Of a DNA stretch of 64,000 bases, positions 1-12,048 are shown in pieces. The notes under the pieces are model-generated. The model searched no databases. It was not told the origin of the DNA and was given only the letters and a program-made list of their open reading frames with translations. The position numbers and the translations under genes are program-made. Numbering within the stretch: the stretch's first letter is position 1; each line of letters starts with the position of its first letter. The stretch spans positions 51,505,812 through 51,569,811 of the forward strand of contig CM049314.1 of NCBI GenBank assembly GCA_026874595.1, written 5' to 3'. This stretch comes from Sipunculus nudus (taxonomy: Eukaryota > Annelida > Sipuncula > Golfingiida > Sipunculidae).

Positions 1-141
1 AAACTGCGAAATAATACGCCCGTTTGGAATTGGGAAAGAATACGCCCGTATGACACCACTTATGTTAACTGTACTGTGATTGGTTCCTACCAAATGTGGA
101 TCAGTCGTCCTCGTTAGATCCTACCGATCGCCGGCCGAAGT

Positions 142-450
142 TTGAAGGACCTCGAGCCCCACGACCTAATAAAAATCGCGCTGCTGCCCGCCTGCCGCTT
201 GATAGCCACCGCGCGACTTCGAAATGCGCCCGGCAGGCGACCTGACGACTGGCATAATTGGAAAAAATCGGCCGGTGGCAGACAGAAATTTAACTTTTTC
301 TTAAAATTTCAGCGGCGTCCTAGCGGCGTCTAAAATGCCGACTGCCGCCTGCCGATTGTGCCTGCCGCCGAGCTGCCACCTGACGAATTTTAGTGAAAAC
401 TGGCAGTTACCACGCCGGCAGGCGGCATTTAGTGATTTGTGACCGTAGCA
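142..450. repeat. GC-rich CTGCCG-type repeat
   Basis: This stretch is much more GC-rich than its surroundings and repeats the words CTGCCG, GCCTGCC and GGCAGGCG on both strands. An example is the pair around 340-370 and 412-432, which can fold on itself. An open frame crosses it, but the amino acids simply follow the repeated words and resemble no family. Best read as a degenerate repeat; the type is not recognised. Confidence 0.4.
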
Positions 451-1434
451 TAAAGCAGGTGAGAGAACCAGGGGGAAAGCAGTCGGGTACTAGACTTAAG
501 AAGAGGCTGGAGATGCATGTTACGCCTCGATGAAGCTATAGTAACCGGCAGCTCTTCATCTCTTTCCTAAAGCCGGGTGCTCACTACCCGATTTTTTTGC
601 GTGACATTGTCGGGCGATTTTTACCGCAGATTTTCTCAAAATCGGTTTCGATTTAGGTGGCCGATTTTCAGTGTCACAATTACCGACGTGCACGTTCCAA
701 CTTCTCGATTATCGTTCAAGATGGCGATCTGCTACTGAGCTTGCTGCAGCAGGAGAACGAAAAGGATACAACTGTTCGCTTCGTGGCTTGTCAGCAGAAA
801 TATGCGTTGGAACTAGTGGCACACAATTTATGCGAACTGCGAGAAGAGAATGAACCGTCCGTCATCAATTTTACTATAAGTTATCTCCGAACATCTTCAG
901 TCATCTTCTTGATTTCGTAAAACTCTATATCCAGCAACAGGATATACCAGATACCTGCGGGCCATTTCACCAGGCACGAGGCTTGCAATAACACACATGG
1001 TTTGGGGAATAAGTAATCAGCAAACTCAAATTTAGAAAATAATATTATACGTGCACGTTTGTGTGATTTTCAGGATATTCTGTTTCTGTAGGAATTAAAG
1101 AAAACGATATGTTTCCTTCTATACTGTGTAAATCAGCTTAAGCTTTATCAGCCTTTCTCATTTGACTGCTTCTTATAACAAACGTCAATAGCAGCAGATA
1201 CTCTGTGTAATTAGGTTTTAATTTTTACTATGATATGCCGTAAAAGTGGGATGATCAGTTAAATATCAGGCGACTCTCTATAAAATATCAGGTCAAATAT
1301 AATAAAATGGATATAAGTACAAATTGGCTATATATGAGGGGAAATCCCTGCCGGTGGCTCAATGAATAAAGTGTTCTATGGATCCGGCCGCATCAATAGA
1401 ATTGGGTTTACCTGTAAACATCAAGTATATATAT

Positions 1435-1436
<2 letters not shown>

Positions 1437-1475
<39 letters not shown>
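1437..1475. repeat. (TA)n microsatellite
   Basis: An almost pure run of alternating T and A about 35 bases long lies inside the left half of the foldback structure. Confidence 0.9.
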
Positions 1476-1478
<3 letters not shown>

Positions 1479-1805
1479 CTGTGTGACATATTTAAAATAT
1501 ATTACAATTGAGTATAAGGTTTAAAAGAGTGAGATATCATGTTTCCAGTATATATAACATTTTATAGTTAATTAAGATATGGAACCAAGGTGTATAAATA
1601 CATGGTTACATTGACCATGCGCCTTGTTTAAAGTGAGAGATATAATATATCTCTATAAAGATATATAAAGATAAATACTTCCTTCCAGCCTGAATTGACG
1701 CCCCTTGCAGTGATCGGGTCCAACGAAAATTAATTTACAATGATGTATAGAGAGTACAGCCGATATACCATCACAAAATGTGCTCTCTTGCCCAACCAAA
1801 ATAAA

Positions 1806-2046
1806 CAAAAATCGGCCGACTCTGTCGCACACATTGGCCTACGCTAATCGGCCGATTTTCTGTGACAGTGCCAAGCCGGGGCTCACTTACCGATTTTATC
1901 GGCCGATTCATAGGATCGGCCGACTATGTATACCGACGGGGGGTGGGGGGGGGAGGGTTACATTGTCGTGCATGTAATGTGTATTATCGGGCTATTAGCG
2001 AAATCATGTAGTGAGCCAATGTGTGCGACAAAGTTGGCCGATTTTG
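1806..2046. repeat. Short inverted-repeat (MITE-like) segment
   Basis: AAAATCGGCCGACTCTGTCG at 1806 is mirrored by CGACAAAGTTGGCCGATTTT ending at 2046, with GCACACATTGG next to it on both sides. Between the arms lies a terminus-like sequence of the CCGATTTTATCGGCCG family and a G-run (about 1940-1956). It looks like one small nonautonomous element or the joint of two. Confidence 0.5.
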
Positions 2047-3770
2047 TATATTTTTGTTTGGTCAGAGTTCACGTTCTGTACGTGGTCACTTTAATTTTGT
2101 CATTATTAGTGTATATTGTATAATGACATATTTCTTTATTAAGAATTAAAGACCGATTTGGTAAAGATTCAAATTTCATGTATTCCTAAAGGACGACCTA
2201 TTAAGGACGATTTATTTATAATTTTAAAGGAGTATCCATTCATATAATTACAATGTGCGAACATTTCTGTAAACATAAGACTGAACGAACAGGTCATGTT
2301 TTGCAAACGCCCATTTATTGCTGGGCTGTTTAGCAATCCTTCCAATTGTGTGAGGAGCTACTCGGAATAATATGTAAGAGTTTTCTGGAAAAGAAACACA
2401 ATACAACATTTACATCTCATGGAAGGCAATAACTGTATACCTGCCCGTACTCTCTGTCCATCATTATGAATTTCTTTCCTTAAAATAGTTTTTGCCCTAT
2501 CACAGGTTCTCATTAAAGTCAGCATAAAGGTGCCAGAGAAGAAAGTGTATAAATTAAAAAAAATAAGCCAAAAGTAAGAGGAAATAAGAGAAGACAGGAA
2601 TGAATAGCCGAAAACTTTTAACTGATGCAATATCAAGTCCAGCGCACGCAGCAATACCTGATGTTTACGTGTAACCCAATAGGCAACAGCGTTCATGTGA
2701 ACGGATCTCTGGTACACATTATTCACGGAGTAAGCGGCAGTTTTGGCGATGCTGTACTTTAATTCGTTTTTATATATATTTAATCTGACAGATTACAGAG
2801 AGTCGCCAGATAAATAACTGATTATCACACATCTACGGAAATTAATAATAATAATTTAAACCTTATCACGCAAAATATCTGCTGCTGTTGGCGGGTTTTT
2901 GGCTGGTTTATACAGGAAAAATGAATACATGTCATGCACTTCTTTGAATTTCTAGAAACAGGAAATCCTAGAAATTACACATACATGCAGGTAGAATGTC
3001 ATTTTCCAAATTAGAGTTCATGTCTGGTGAAATAGCCCTTCTAAATGTAGTATCCTGATCCTGGATGTTTGGTTTTACCAAATCCTGCAGATCAGCCGCC
3101 GCAATCGTTTTAAGGGTTTCAGACCAATCCTTTCAGACCTTTTCCAGACCCAGGGACATTTCTTTAGCTTTTTATTAGTCCTCCTAGGTTGTACCTCTCT
3201 TCTCCTAAATCCTGGACCCGCCCCTGAGATTAAATTGATGAAGTACGGTTCATCCTCCTGTCTCAGTTCACATAGGCCTACAAGTGTATTGTTTATATAC
3301 CCCTAGTACATCTCTCAAGCCACGGCTTACCCCACAAGTCACTCTCCCGGCAAAGCAAATTTCTTTGTACAAACCACAAAGCGAACAAGTATTTCCTTTT
3401 GTTTTTTTTTTCTCCGAGAAAGCTAAGTGTCACATCGTTATGATGAGACAGTCTTCTTCGGCGATAACCGAGAGGTGGGAACACGAGCGTCGGTAAATGT
3501 GAAACCGAAGATTGGCCAACTAAACCGAGCCGATTTTCAGCCGATTTTGAGAAAATCTGCTCACAAAATCGCCCGACAATGTCGCTTGATAAAATCGGGA
3601 AGTGAGCATCCCGTTCCAGACTCTTGGCGACGGCGATTTTTCACGCCGACGCTGACAAAATCGCGTCGTTTGGGGTGTCACACTACACGACGATGTACCC
3701 CCGTCGATACATAGTCGGTCGATCCTTAGTTTCGGCCGATTAAATCGGTAAGTGAGCCGCCGGCTTTAGA
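1872..3770. mobile_element. Second inverted-repeat pair of the CCGATTTT family
   Basis: AAGCCGGGGCTCACTTACCG at 1872 is matched in reverse by GGTAAGTGAGCCGCCGGCTT near 3748-3768. The similarity continues inward through GGATCGGCCGACTATGTATA (left) and TATCGACGGGGGTACATCGTC in the reverse complement (right). The pair overlaps the 571-3612 inverted repeat in a crossed arrangement. That means two related elements nested or were rearranged here. No coding capacity is visible. Confidence 0.45.
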
Positions 3771-4428
3771 CGTTTCCCAACGACTGGCAGTATACTCACA
3801 GCTATAGGCATACTAGAATCCTACATTTGAGACGTTTCGGCCATTTTGGTGGACTTGAACTTTAAATATAGTGTTTTTGTATTTTTATACTGCTGTTATT
3901 CCTTATTAAACGAACCACACGTGACCATCATGCATTTCGAAGGGTAATCCCCTATGTAATGACCGTCGGCATGGTCGTCAGGTTCCATGATTCACCGTGA
4001 GATTTTGACACCTGTGGTCCTATATATAATCTGGTTTGCTTGTTAATATAAACACGTAAAAGAAATATTAATGTCACTAATTTCGAGGATCCTTTCAAAA
4101 TGTTGACTAATTCGACGTATACATCATTTCATCTTATATTTTAAAGGGGCCCAATCACATATTAAGCATGTTGAATTTACACGAGAAAAATGTCCATCTC
4201 TTTAAAATAATCTGTACCTGCCACAATAAAGCCTTGAAACCGTTTGCTTACTCCTGTAAACAAGTGTTTAAAACAGTGGACCGAGCGCGATCACAGGTGT
4301 CAACAAAAACACAACGCGACACAACTCGTGTCAATCAGGATATGCCTGGACTGACTTTGCCCCAAAAAATGAAATACGTTCCCGCTGGCTGAAACACCGC
4401 GTGTTGCGGATCAAAATCGGACATTCGG
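3771..4428. other. No recognised gene or repeat
   Basis: AT-rich, non-repetitive sequence. A 74-codon plus-strand frame (4168-4392) is open but has no start context, motif or partner exon that would support it. Confidence 0.5.
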
Positions 4429-4599
4429 TCATGCGGCCTTGTAGCGAAAGCTTGTCACCCCAAACGTCGATTTTAGATATACTGAAGACGATGGGGTGAC
4501 AGTACAAGCTATTGGGTTCGCATCAATTCTAGTATGTGCAGATGTGCACGCCATTTCTGACACTACTTTTTCATCTTCATCTACTTCTCGAGCTGTCAT
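4429..4599 (-). CDS. Possible small host exon (56 codons)
   Basis: On the minus strand a pyrimidine-rich tract and CAG (about 4605-4620) are followed by an ATG at 4599 and 56 open codons ending in TGA at 4429-4431. The start of the peptide is acidic (MTAREVDEDEKVVSEM) and the rest is Ser/Thr-rich with no recognised domain. The apparent 3' splice site directly before the ATG and the mixed, non-repetitive composition are the only reasons to list it. Against it: short length, no second exon seen nearby, and a 9-bp inverted repeat (GTCACCCCA/TGGGGTGAC, 4455-4501) inside it. It may be chance or a fragment of an unknown gene. Confidence 0.2.
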   Translation of the reverse strand: MTAREVDEDEKVVSEMACTSAHTRIDANPIACTVTPSSSVYLKSTFGVTSFRYKAA

Positions 4600-4780
4600 T
4601 TTCCTGAGTTAAGACAAAAAGTGACGTTATTCTGTTGGGGAAAATAATAATTATTACATCAACGGTTGACTTACGTGTATTCGTGCAGCAGTTTTTAATA
4701 CCGAGGCTGGTTTTACTCGATAAACTCTTCTCCACGTCTGTTAGCGGGAGAACCATAAATTCCGGTAGGGGATTCCCAAA

Positions 4781-6914
4781 CGGCTATGTGTAAAACTCGG
4801 AAGTCCGAAGTCGGAAGCAAGGATTTTTTAAAATAAAGCAATGATCGAAGCATAATTAAAATGCTACTACATCAATGGAATGTACCATTTTATTTTTATT
4901 GATAGAATAAGGTTTTTTCTATCATAATGCAAAAATCAAAGTTATCCATCCCAAGTTATAGACTATTTTTTTCTCGGAAATGCCCGGTTATGGTCCAGAT
5001 GTGTAAAACTCGGAAGCCAGTAATGGCTAATGCACTGGTCATCATATCGTCAGCAAACGTGTCAAGCATTTTCAATTATTTCAATATGACATATTTTTCA
5101 TAAACTCAATCTGTTTTTTAACATTCATGATGCTGTTTTTTATAATATATTATATTGATATTTTATTTCATTTTGTAAAACAAGATTATATTAACTCATC
5201 AATATTTTACGCTGTTGCCGTATTTTATGTTGGGGGAAAAAGTTCAGTAAATGTTTAAAAATAATTGTTACAGAGCAAATGTTATAGATATAAAAATTCT
5301 GTTTAATTATAGAACCTGATACCAGCAACTATTAAGTACAGAGAGAAGGATGTCCGAAAGCGCACGGTACTATACTGTATCGAGAATTCCGACTATAGTC
5401 CGGTTAATTTTGTTTTCTGAGGATAAAAATATAAGGATAAAATAAAAATAGTGAGTATACACGGAATATTCAGATGCATGGATTTTAATAAAGATCAAAA
5501 TATATTGAATTTTCATATTTGTTCAACGTATGGGAAATATATTACTGTTTTTATTTTGAATGACATCGTAATTCATAACTATTTTTATTGCCGTATTAGG
5601 GTTTATTATACCATATTTATTATTCAGTGGTGCATCCATAGAGGGCGCAAGCCCATTCAGACGTAATATCTCTCATTTTATCGAGTTCTTTTCCAATAAA
5701 TTCGTAATCAATTTTTATTTCTTTTTCAGATTACTTTTTTATTCCCCAGCAATTCATTATTATATTTTTTACTTTCCAATTCATAAGTTGGTGATTTACT
5801 CCACTATGAGAGCATCCAAATATATACTAGTATATTGAAGAATCCCCCCCCCCCCCCCCATCGCATTACCGTGCCAGTCATGCACGGTCTCCACACAGAG
5901 CTCAGCTCGGGGTGGGATCGACCGTGAAAAATCTCACGCCTCCTCGGCTGATACTCAGACTCGTGCACTGTGAGCCTGGGCGCTCACAGATCACAAAAGT
6001 CGGTAAAATGCAAAGGTTGTCATAAGACTTAAACAAATCAATTATTTTACAACGACTACTATCTTTAAATAGTGACATTTTGCAAGTTATAAATGTATAG
6101 ACGGGCATTTCATCATTGACATTAACATGTTACGAATTAACTTTTGAATATTTGGACTTTACAGTTTATACCGTAATTTTATAGAAATATAAATATTAAA
6201 GCCCAACAACCTTAAGTTTGAATAAATTGTTCAAAAACATGTAGGAGGATAGTTGCGGAAAACAGAAAATCCACATAATCATTTGTTTAAGGTGCCTCAA
6301 AATGACCTCTTTACATTGCATATTTTAAAAATTAATCCCTTCCCATACATTCCCCATGTAAATATAAATATCTTCAACAAAAACATAGCTCTAGATGGGG
6401 CGAAATATATTACGTGAAAATACACCCACACATATGTATATATATATATATATTAAACTTACAAATAAAAAAAATAAGAAGTTATAGGTTTTCAATTATG
6501 TATCATGTATATTGTATTATACACTCATTAAAAGTTGAATCATGCATAAACAATTTTAATATATGCATGCAACTATAATTATAATGTAACTGCATTTGGG
6601 CTGTGGCTCTTAACTGACCACAAGTTAACCAGTGCGTCTCTGTGACTTCCGAGTTATACACATTGGATCACATCCCAGCACTTCTGACTGACTTCCGAGA
6701 TGGCTTCCGAGCACAAAATCATCCATAACTTTCAGATTAAAGAATGGATCACTATTATTCTTCACAGAATGATAATGAAGATCTTATTCTATCGGGGAAA
6801 AACAAAACGGTATTGAAGCGTTAGCATTTTGTACATGCTTTAAACTGCCTTATTTATAAGACAATTCCTTGGTTTCCGGCTTCCGGCTTCCGACTTCCAA
6901 GTTTACATACACGA
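4781..6914. mobile_element. 2.1-kb long-inverted-repeat DNA element
   Basis: The sequence 4781-5030 is repeated in reverse complement at 6605-6914. Both arms start with TATGT(G)TAAA...GGAAGTC(C)GAAG, share GATAGAATAAG and AAAGTTAT.CATCC in the middle, and end with TGTGTA.AACTCGGAAG followed by CACTGGT. Arms are 250-300 bp and the span is about 2.13 kb, as in foldback or MITE-like DNA transposons. The interior (5030-6605) is very AT-rich and codes for nothing recognisable, so the element is nonautonomous if mobile. No clear target duplication is visible, so the superfamily is not assigned. Confidence 0.65.
5846..5860. repeat. Poly-C run
   Basis: A run of about 15 cytosines lies inside the interior of the 4781-6914 inverted-repeat element. 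Confidence 0.85.
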
Positions 6915-7422
6915 CCGCGCCATGACACATTTAGTTTTGAATGAGAAGTACCGCTTCACGTGAATCGGTGTCACAGTGATGAAAGGAGGTAATAAATGTA
7001 ATCATTTTTGTGTAACAACATTTCTTCTTCGATATTAAGCACAACTAATACGACTTTATAAGCCTGTGATGCCAAATAATACCAGACAGTAAATATTTTG
7101 ATCCGACCCTTAGAATGGGCGTTCTGTTGTGACTGCCGTCATGACTCCAGGCCCTATCAGTTTATTTCCGAAGGCCTGAGTGTCATGTTGTCATGGCTAG
7201 CGGCCTTGTTATAGTATGCATACAAACATGGACTGTGTTTACCAACACGCAGAGCAATAGCAAGGTGTTAAACAGCCGTAGCAAGGTACTGAGACTGTGT
7301 GCTGGGATGGTTTTGCTGAGAAACTTTTGTATAAAGCAAAACTGAACTGAACCTGTTACAGTTCGAGTTCGCATTTTGTCCTGGTAGACTTACTTTTGAC
7401 CGTTTGACAGCCCCTGAACATA
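6915..7422. other. No recognised gene or repeat
   Basis: Sequence between the inverted-repeat element and the BEL retrotransposon. Only short frames on both strands; nothing recognised. Confidence 0.5.
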
Positions 7423-7427
7423 GACAA
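7423..7427. other. Target-site duplication, left copy (GACAA)
   Basis: GACAA directly precedes the TGTAAC terminus of the left LTR and is repeated directly after the right LTR at 15508-15512. A 5-bp duplication fits BEL/Pao integration and fixes both ends of the element. Confidence 0.9.
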
Positions 7428-8451
7428 TGTAACACCCGTAGGTGTTAGACTGCGGTATACATCCAATCACTTCTAAAACCAGGGATCCTGACGCGTCTGT
7501 TTGTAACTCATAGGTTTATTTCCAGGTATTTTGTCCATGCTGACAGTATAGAGATTTAGACGTTCAGACGTCAACTTCAGACGGTTTTGACTGTAACAAA
7601 CAAATAGGGATACTAAGTATAATGAAATATCAGTTAAATAACTGACATTGCAATAACATAAAAGTATTATAAACTTACAGTTGTATATGTATAGGCAACA
7701 ATGACATATTGCTATGGCTCAGTAAGGCTAAGTCAGCTGAGCTATTAACTATAATGTATCACCGTGGCTTAGCAGGATCAAGTCAGCTAAGTTAGCAACT
7801 ATGATGTGTGTAATTAACACCATTCTACAGAGTATACTAATCAAACATGAAAGCTGACACTAGAATACATACACATATATATTATAGAACTTAAGCAACT
7901 ACAGTAGTATTTAACAAATCATTGCATCTCTGACAGATTTCCATGGGATCCTTTAAAAACACAAACAGTATCCATTCCTAAGTGTAACATGCAATACAGC
8001 ATAATCTGAGACGCTCTGGTATCAGCACACAACCGTATATATTCACTTGGGGAAAAACAGGGTCAGACCATAAAACGACAGACTGCAAAGACCAGGGCAG
8101 CATCGTATTACGCTGTCCTGTATATAGGCTCACTAGAAAGTTACAAGGCTGAGATTAATAACACAAATCTACCATTTATCTATAAATCTACCAAAGTCAA
8201 ACATATAACACACACTTCCGGGAATTAATATAAGCTAATAACGTACATTCCTGGTTCTTCTGGGGTTCCAATATGGTTTAAAATCACTTTTTTCTGGCTA
8301 AACTTCTTGAAACAAAAAACGGCGTGGCAAACCTTTACAAAAAACAACTGCTGGGCGGAAGAGCCCACTGAGCATGCTCACAGAGCAAAAAAATAGTGTC
8401 TACACCTAACAACATATGGCAGCACATGACAGTAGGCTCACAGGGGTAACA
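7428..8451 (-). repeat. 3' LTR of the BEL/Pao element
   Basis: 1024 bp, starting TGTAACACCCG and ending GGGTAACA on the plus strand. It aligns end to end with 14484-15507. By eye about 45-50 positions differ (4-5 %), with no large indel, so the insertion is not very recent. Confidence 0.93.
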
Positions 8452-8673
8452 TCCCGGCCCCAATGCATTTTCGTGGGACAATGCATTTTAAATACACTAA
8501 TAACACCTGGGATAGACTACTTGATACAATACTTAACAGTATGACACATGACATTTATTAGTGACTCAGGTATACATATATTACACGTACAAATCATCAA
8601 AGGTACATTAACTCCAACAGTTCGAAGTGTCAGCTTAACTGTCCATAACAAACAGGTCCACAACTAAGTCCAT
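8452..8673 (-). promoter_or_regulatory. Untranslated spacer with polypurine tract next to the 3' LTR
   Basis: On the minus strand the bases directly before the 3' LTR read TTGGGGCCGGGA (8452-8463). This is a purine-rich tract in the place where plus-strand priming is expected. The rest of the spacer is non-coding. Confidence 0.55.
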
Positions 8674-9957
8674 TTATGGTCGCTCTGTCACTGAACTCTC
8701 GAGTAAACAAATCTTGGTTACTGGTCGTTCGTAAGTCCCGGAGGCAGTGCGTACGTTGACTGAACGCACAAGTCCATCGGTTCCAAGGTGAGTATCGATA
8801 ATCAGGCCTAATGGCCACTGGTTTCGTGGAGTGTTCTCCTGGCATAAGATCATTAAATCACCCTTCTTGGGGTTAGGTTTAGGTCTCAGCCACTTTTGAC
8901 GTTCCTGCAAAGCAGGTAGGTACTCGCGAATCCATCGCTTCAAGAATACGTCAGCGAGGTATTGTACCTGCCTCCAGCGACGACGATACCGGTCCTTATT
9001 GTCGAACTGTCCTGGGGGTAGAACAGGTCCTGAACGAAGTATCAACAAATGATTTGGCGTGAGCGGTTGATCATCTCTGGGGTCATCAGACAACTTTGTG
9101 ATAGGTCGACCATTTATGATTCCTTCTACCACTGTCAGTAGTGTAACAAGGCCTTCCTCGTCCATAGTTTGCTGTTTTACAACACCTGCCAGGACCGATC
9201 TAACAGAGTGAATCTGTCTTTCCCAGACACCACCCATATGGGAGGCACCTGGAGGATTAAAAATCCACTTTACTTCTCTTTTCAGGAGATGCTTGTGTAT
9301 CTTGTCCTGATTCCATTCACGGATAGCTTTACGGAGCTCTGACTTTGCCCCAACAAAATTGGTACCGTTATCTGAGCGGATTTCGTACGGCTCCCCTCTG
9401 CGTGATATGAAACTCTCCAAGGCATTGATGAAACTATTTGTGTCCAGTGTGTGTGACACCTCAATATGGACGGCTCTAATTGCCAGGCAAGTAAATAGGC
9501 AGCCATACCTTTTTACTTCAGTTCTTCCCCTTTTTACAGTGATAGGACTAAAATAATCTATTCCCACACGAGTGAATGGTGGTTCGTACGGCATTAGTCT
9601 GGACGTAGGAAGGTCCGCCATCTGCTGTACTTCAGGTTTCCCACATGATTTCTTGCACACAATACAGCGTGAAAGAACCGCCTTGATTAGCCGTCTCCCT
9701 CTCAGTATCCAGTACCGACGGCGGGTTTCAGCTAGTACCCATTCAACACAAGAATGACTTGTGCGATGATGGCAGTCCTCAACGATGAGTTGAAATACAT
9801 GGTGTCTATAAGGCAAGATCAGTGGGTGTTTTGTGTCTCCACTCAGCTCTGATTGTGCAAGCCTGCCTCCTACTCGCAGGAGTCCTGAATCAGACTTAAT
9901 AGGTTTCAATTTGCTTATGAGAGGTCTTGACTCAGCATCTTGGAGGGGTTTCTGGGT
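8674..9957 (-). pseudogene. BEL/Pao integrase with DUF5641 C-terminal domain
   Basis: This is the longest intact frame of the window, about 427 codons to the TAA at 8674-8676. Counting from the Lys-Pro-Ile-Lys at 9909: a zinc-binding region with His residues near 47-52 and Cys82/Cys85 (CIVC), then the core with Asp118 (VGIDYF), Asp180 (RSDNGTNF) and Glu230 (GGVWER), so the DDE triad is complete. After residue 300 comes the DUF5641-type region (RWRQVQYLADVFLKRW...) typical of BEL/Pao. Integrase would insert the retrotransposon cDNA into chromosomes. The frame is the same as that of RNase H upstream but is cut off from it by a TAA at 9958-9960. There is no natural start codon, because it is part of the polyprotein. 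Confidence 0.93.
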
Positions 9958-10845
9958 TTATCTAATTATGGCTAATTCTGCATTCAGTAACTCTGCAGAC
10001 GTATTTGGGCCTGTGTCTGATGTTTTTCTCAGTAGCATCTGTCGAAGGTGTAGTATCCATGCTACTGCTTTCTTTAGTTTAAACCACGAGGAGTAGTACC
10101 TTAAAAGAGAACTGATTGGATCTGATTCACTGCTCATGGAATATACCAACGGTGCTCTTTTCAGTTCGGCGACCTCCATGAGCTCTGCACATTTAAATGC
10201 AGGCTGGTTTGGCCAATGTAATTCATCTATCAGCAGGAAGTCTGGCCCTTGAATCCAGCGCTTATTATTGACTAATTCCTCCGCAACCATGCCACGGGAG
10301 GCATCATCTCCGGGATTCTGTGTGGTTGGTACATATCTCCACTGTATTGGTTTGGTGTAATCCAATATCTTAGATACTCTATTGGCGACATATGTGTGGA
10401 ATCGTTTCCCCTCATTCTGCAGATACCACAGTACGATAGTACTGTCCGTCCAAAAGACAGAATCCTCAAGTGTGAATTCTAGCTCCTGGTGAATGAGTTA
10501 TTCCAATTTTACTGCTTCTACAGCACCAGCAAGCTCAAGGCGAGGTATAGTGGAGCCCTTCAGAGGTGCAAGACGGGCCTTGGCCATGACAATATTGACG
10601 TACATGTCATCACCACAGACCAAACGAAGATATGAAACTGCCCCATAGCCATGTTCTGAGGCATCGGAAAAGTGGTGCAGCTGTGCAACTCTGATCGCTG
10701 CACCTGCGGGTTTCACACATCTAGGAATTCTGAACTTCTGTATAGCGGGAAGATGGGCCAACCTTGGGCCCCACTGGTCGTCTAGGTCTACAGGCAATGA
10801 GTCGTTCCAACCTTTTTGTAAACGACACAACTGCTGAAATAGCTA
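9958..10845 (-). pseudogene. BEL/Pao RNase H, interrupted by in-frame stops
   Basis: This continues the reverse transcriptase frame. Visible RNase H residues: Asp in HHFSDASEHGYGAVSYLR (about 10665), Glu in IPRLELAG (about 10536), Asp in FWTDSTIVLWYL and Asp in NPGDDASRG. RNase H removes the RNA strand during reverse transcription. The frame carries a TAG at 10843-10845 at the junction with reverse transcriptase, a TAA at 10498-10500 between the second and third catalytic acids, and a TAA at 9958-9960 before integrase. All three are nonsense changes without a frame change, since coding resumes in the same frame after each. Confidence 0.9.
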
Positions 10846-11874
10846 CCTTGCCTTCAACACGAACGGGCAAACATACCCCATTTGGTCGTATACGGTGCTA
10901 AGAGCGCTTAGTACCCCTCTCTTAGTCTTGGGTTTCTCCGCCACTTGTACATCAAAGCCAAAGCAATCTGTTTCGATATGCCATAAAATTCCTAGTAATC
11001 TTTCAGTCAACAACTCTTCAAAGCTTATGTCCATGTTAACAAACATCTTGCCCCATTTCTCCCTAGGTATGGTCTCCATAAGTTTTGGGGAGTTTGAAAT
11101 CCATTTTGTCAGATTAAAGCCTCTCTTTGCTGGTAATTCTGTGACCTCCTTTGCGAGTGTCACCGCAGTGTCCAAGCTGTCCACAGACTTAAGACAATCA
11201 TCCACATAAAAGCTCTTCAATATGATATTGAGTGTCAACTCTGGGTATAAATCACTGTGGTCATAGGCTACCTTTTTCAGGGCATAATTTGCGCAGCTCG
11301 GACTCCATACATCGCCAAACAAGTGGGAAGTCATTCTAAGCACAATAGTTTGACCTGTAGTATTATCATCCTCCCACCAAAGGAAACGCAATACATCTCT
11401 GTCCTTTGAGGTCACTTTGACTTGATGAAACATGCCTTCTATGTCGGCCGCAAATGCGATAGGACCTTGTCTGAAGCGCAATAGTACACCTACTAGTTTA
11501 TTGGTAAGATCAGGCCCTTGGTGTACATTTTCATTCAAAGACGTTCCTTTGTACCGTGCTGCAAAATCAAAAACGATCCTACACTTGTCGGGTTTCTTCG
11601 GATAACGCACTTGGTGGTGTGGCAAATACCACACTTTGCCATCATCACGATCTAAGTCCTTCAAGGGGACCCTTTGAGCGTAGTCTTTGTCTAAGAGTTG
11701 CTTGATTTCAGATGTGTACTTCGATTTCAAATCACTGTCTCTGTCGAGACGTTTTCTGAGAGCTTGAAGTCGATGCTCAGCCATGATATGGTTATCAGGC
11801 ATCTTGGCTCCTCGGCCTTGAAGGGGATGTTCATAGAATAGTGTCCGTCCACGACATTTATGGAATTGTCCCAA
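10846..11874 (-). pseudogene. BEL/Pao reverse transcriptase
   Basis: About 340 codons open. Motifs in order: NHIMAEHRLQALRKRL (the N-terminal approach region), CRIVFDFAA, motif A ADIEGMFHQVKV with the catalytic Asp near 11445, the HLFGDVWSPSCANYAL block, and motif C FYVDDCLKS (about 11197-11211). It copies the element RNA into DNA in virus-like particles. The conserved part begins about 20 codons into the open frame. Further upstream the matching frame is a different one (see 11820-12048), so a frameshift lies near 11820. It ends at the TAG at 10843. Confidence 0.94.
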
Positions 11875-12048
11875 ATATGCAGAACCTTTCGATCATGGAT
11901 TGACATCCCATACTCCTCACTGTTTGAGTCTTCAAGAGCCCAGAGATTTTCCAGGTCCTTCTCCAGTAGTGTTTGCGCTTGTACAAAATGGGAGGACCCT
12001 ACGCCCGGAGTGAAAGGGTCGACGGGGCCGTTTACTGCCCATCCCAGT
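11820..12048 (-). pseudogene. Protease-RT linker of BEL/Pao pol, frameshifted
   Basis: Between the protease and reverse transcriptase frames the minus strand is open in a third frame. It encodes a linker with NGPVDPFTPG and, near its end, GHYSMNIPFK, the segment that in BEL/Pao pol leads into the reverse transcriptase. Frame changes are needed at about 12045 and about 11820 to join it to its neighbours. Confidence 0.7.

Larger units (their letters stand above)
571..3612. mobile_element. 3-kb foldback / long inverted-repeat element
   Basis: The left end (571-760) matches the reverse complement of 3420-3612: both carry the CCGATTTT, TGTCGGGCGATTT, ACCGACG and CTCTCGGTTATCG-like words in mirrored order. 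A second pair of arms (about 1150-1310 and 2770-2900, sharing CAGCAGATA and CAGTTA...GGCGACTCTCT) lies inside, so the arms run several hundred bases with diverged gaps. This is the shape of a foldback or long-TIR DNA transposon. No transposase is recognised. A 122-residue minus-strand frame at 2358-2726 lies in the loop and contains one long hydrophobic stretch, but has no recognisable motif. No target duplication was found, so the ends are approximate. Confidence 0.55.

Noticed and set aside
2358-2726. 122-codon minus-strand frame considered as a gene
   Set aside because: It starts with GTG, has no motif beyond one hydrophobic run, and lies in the loop of an inverted-repeat element. It is mentioned there but not called as a gene.
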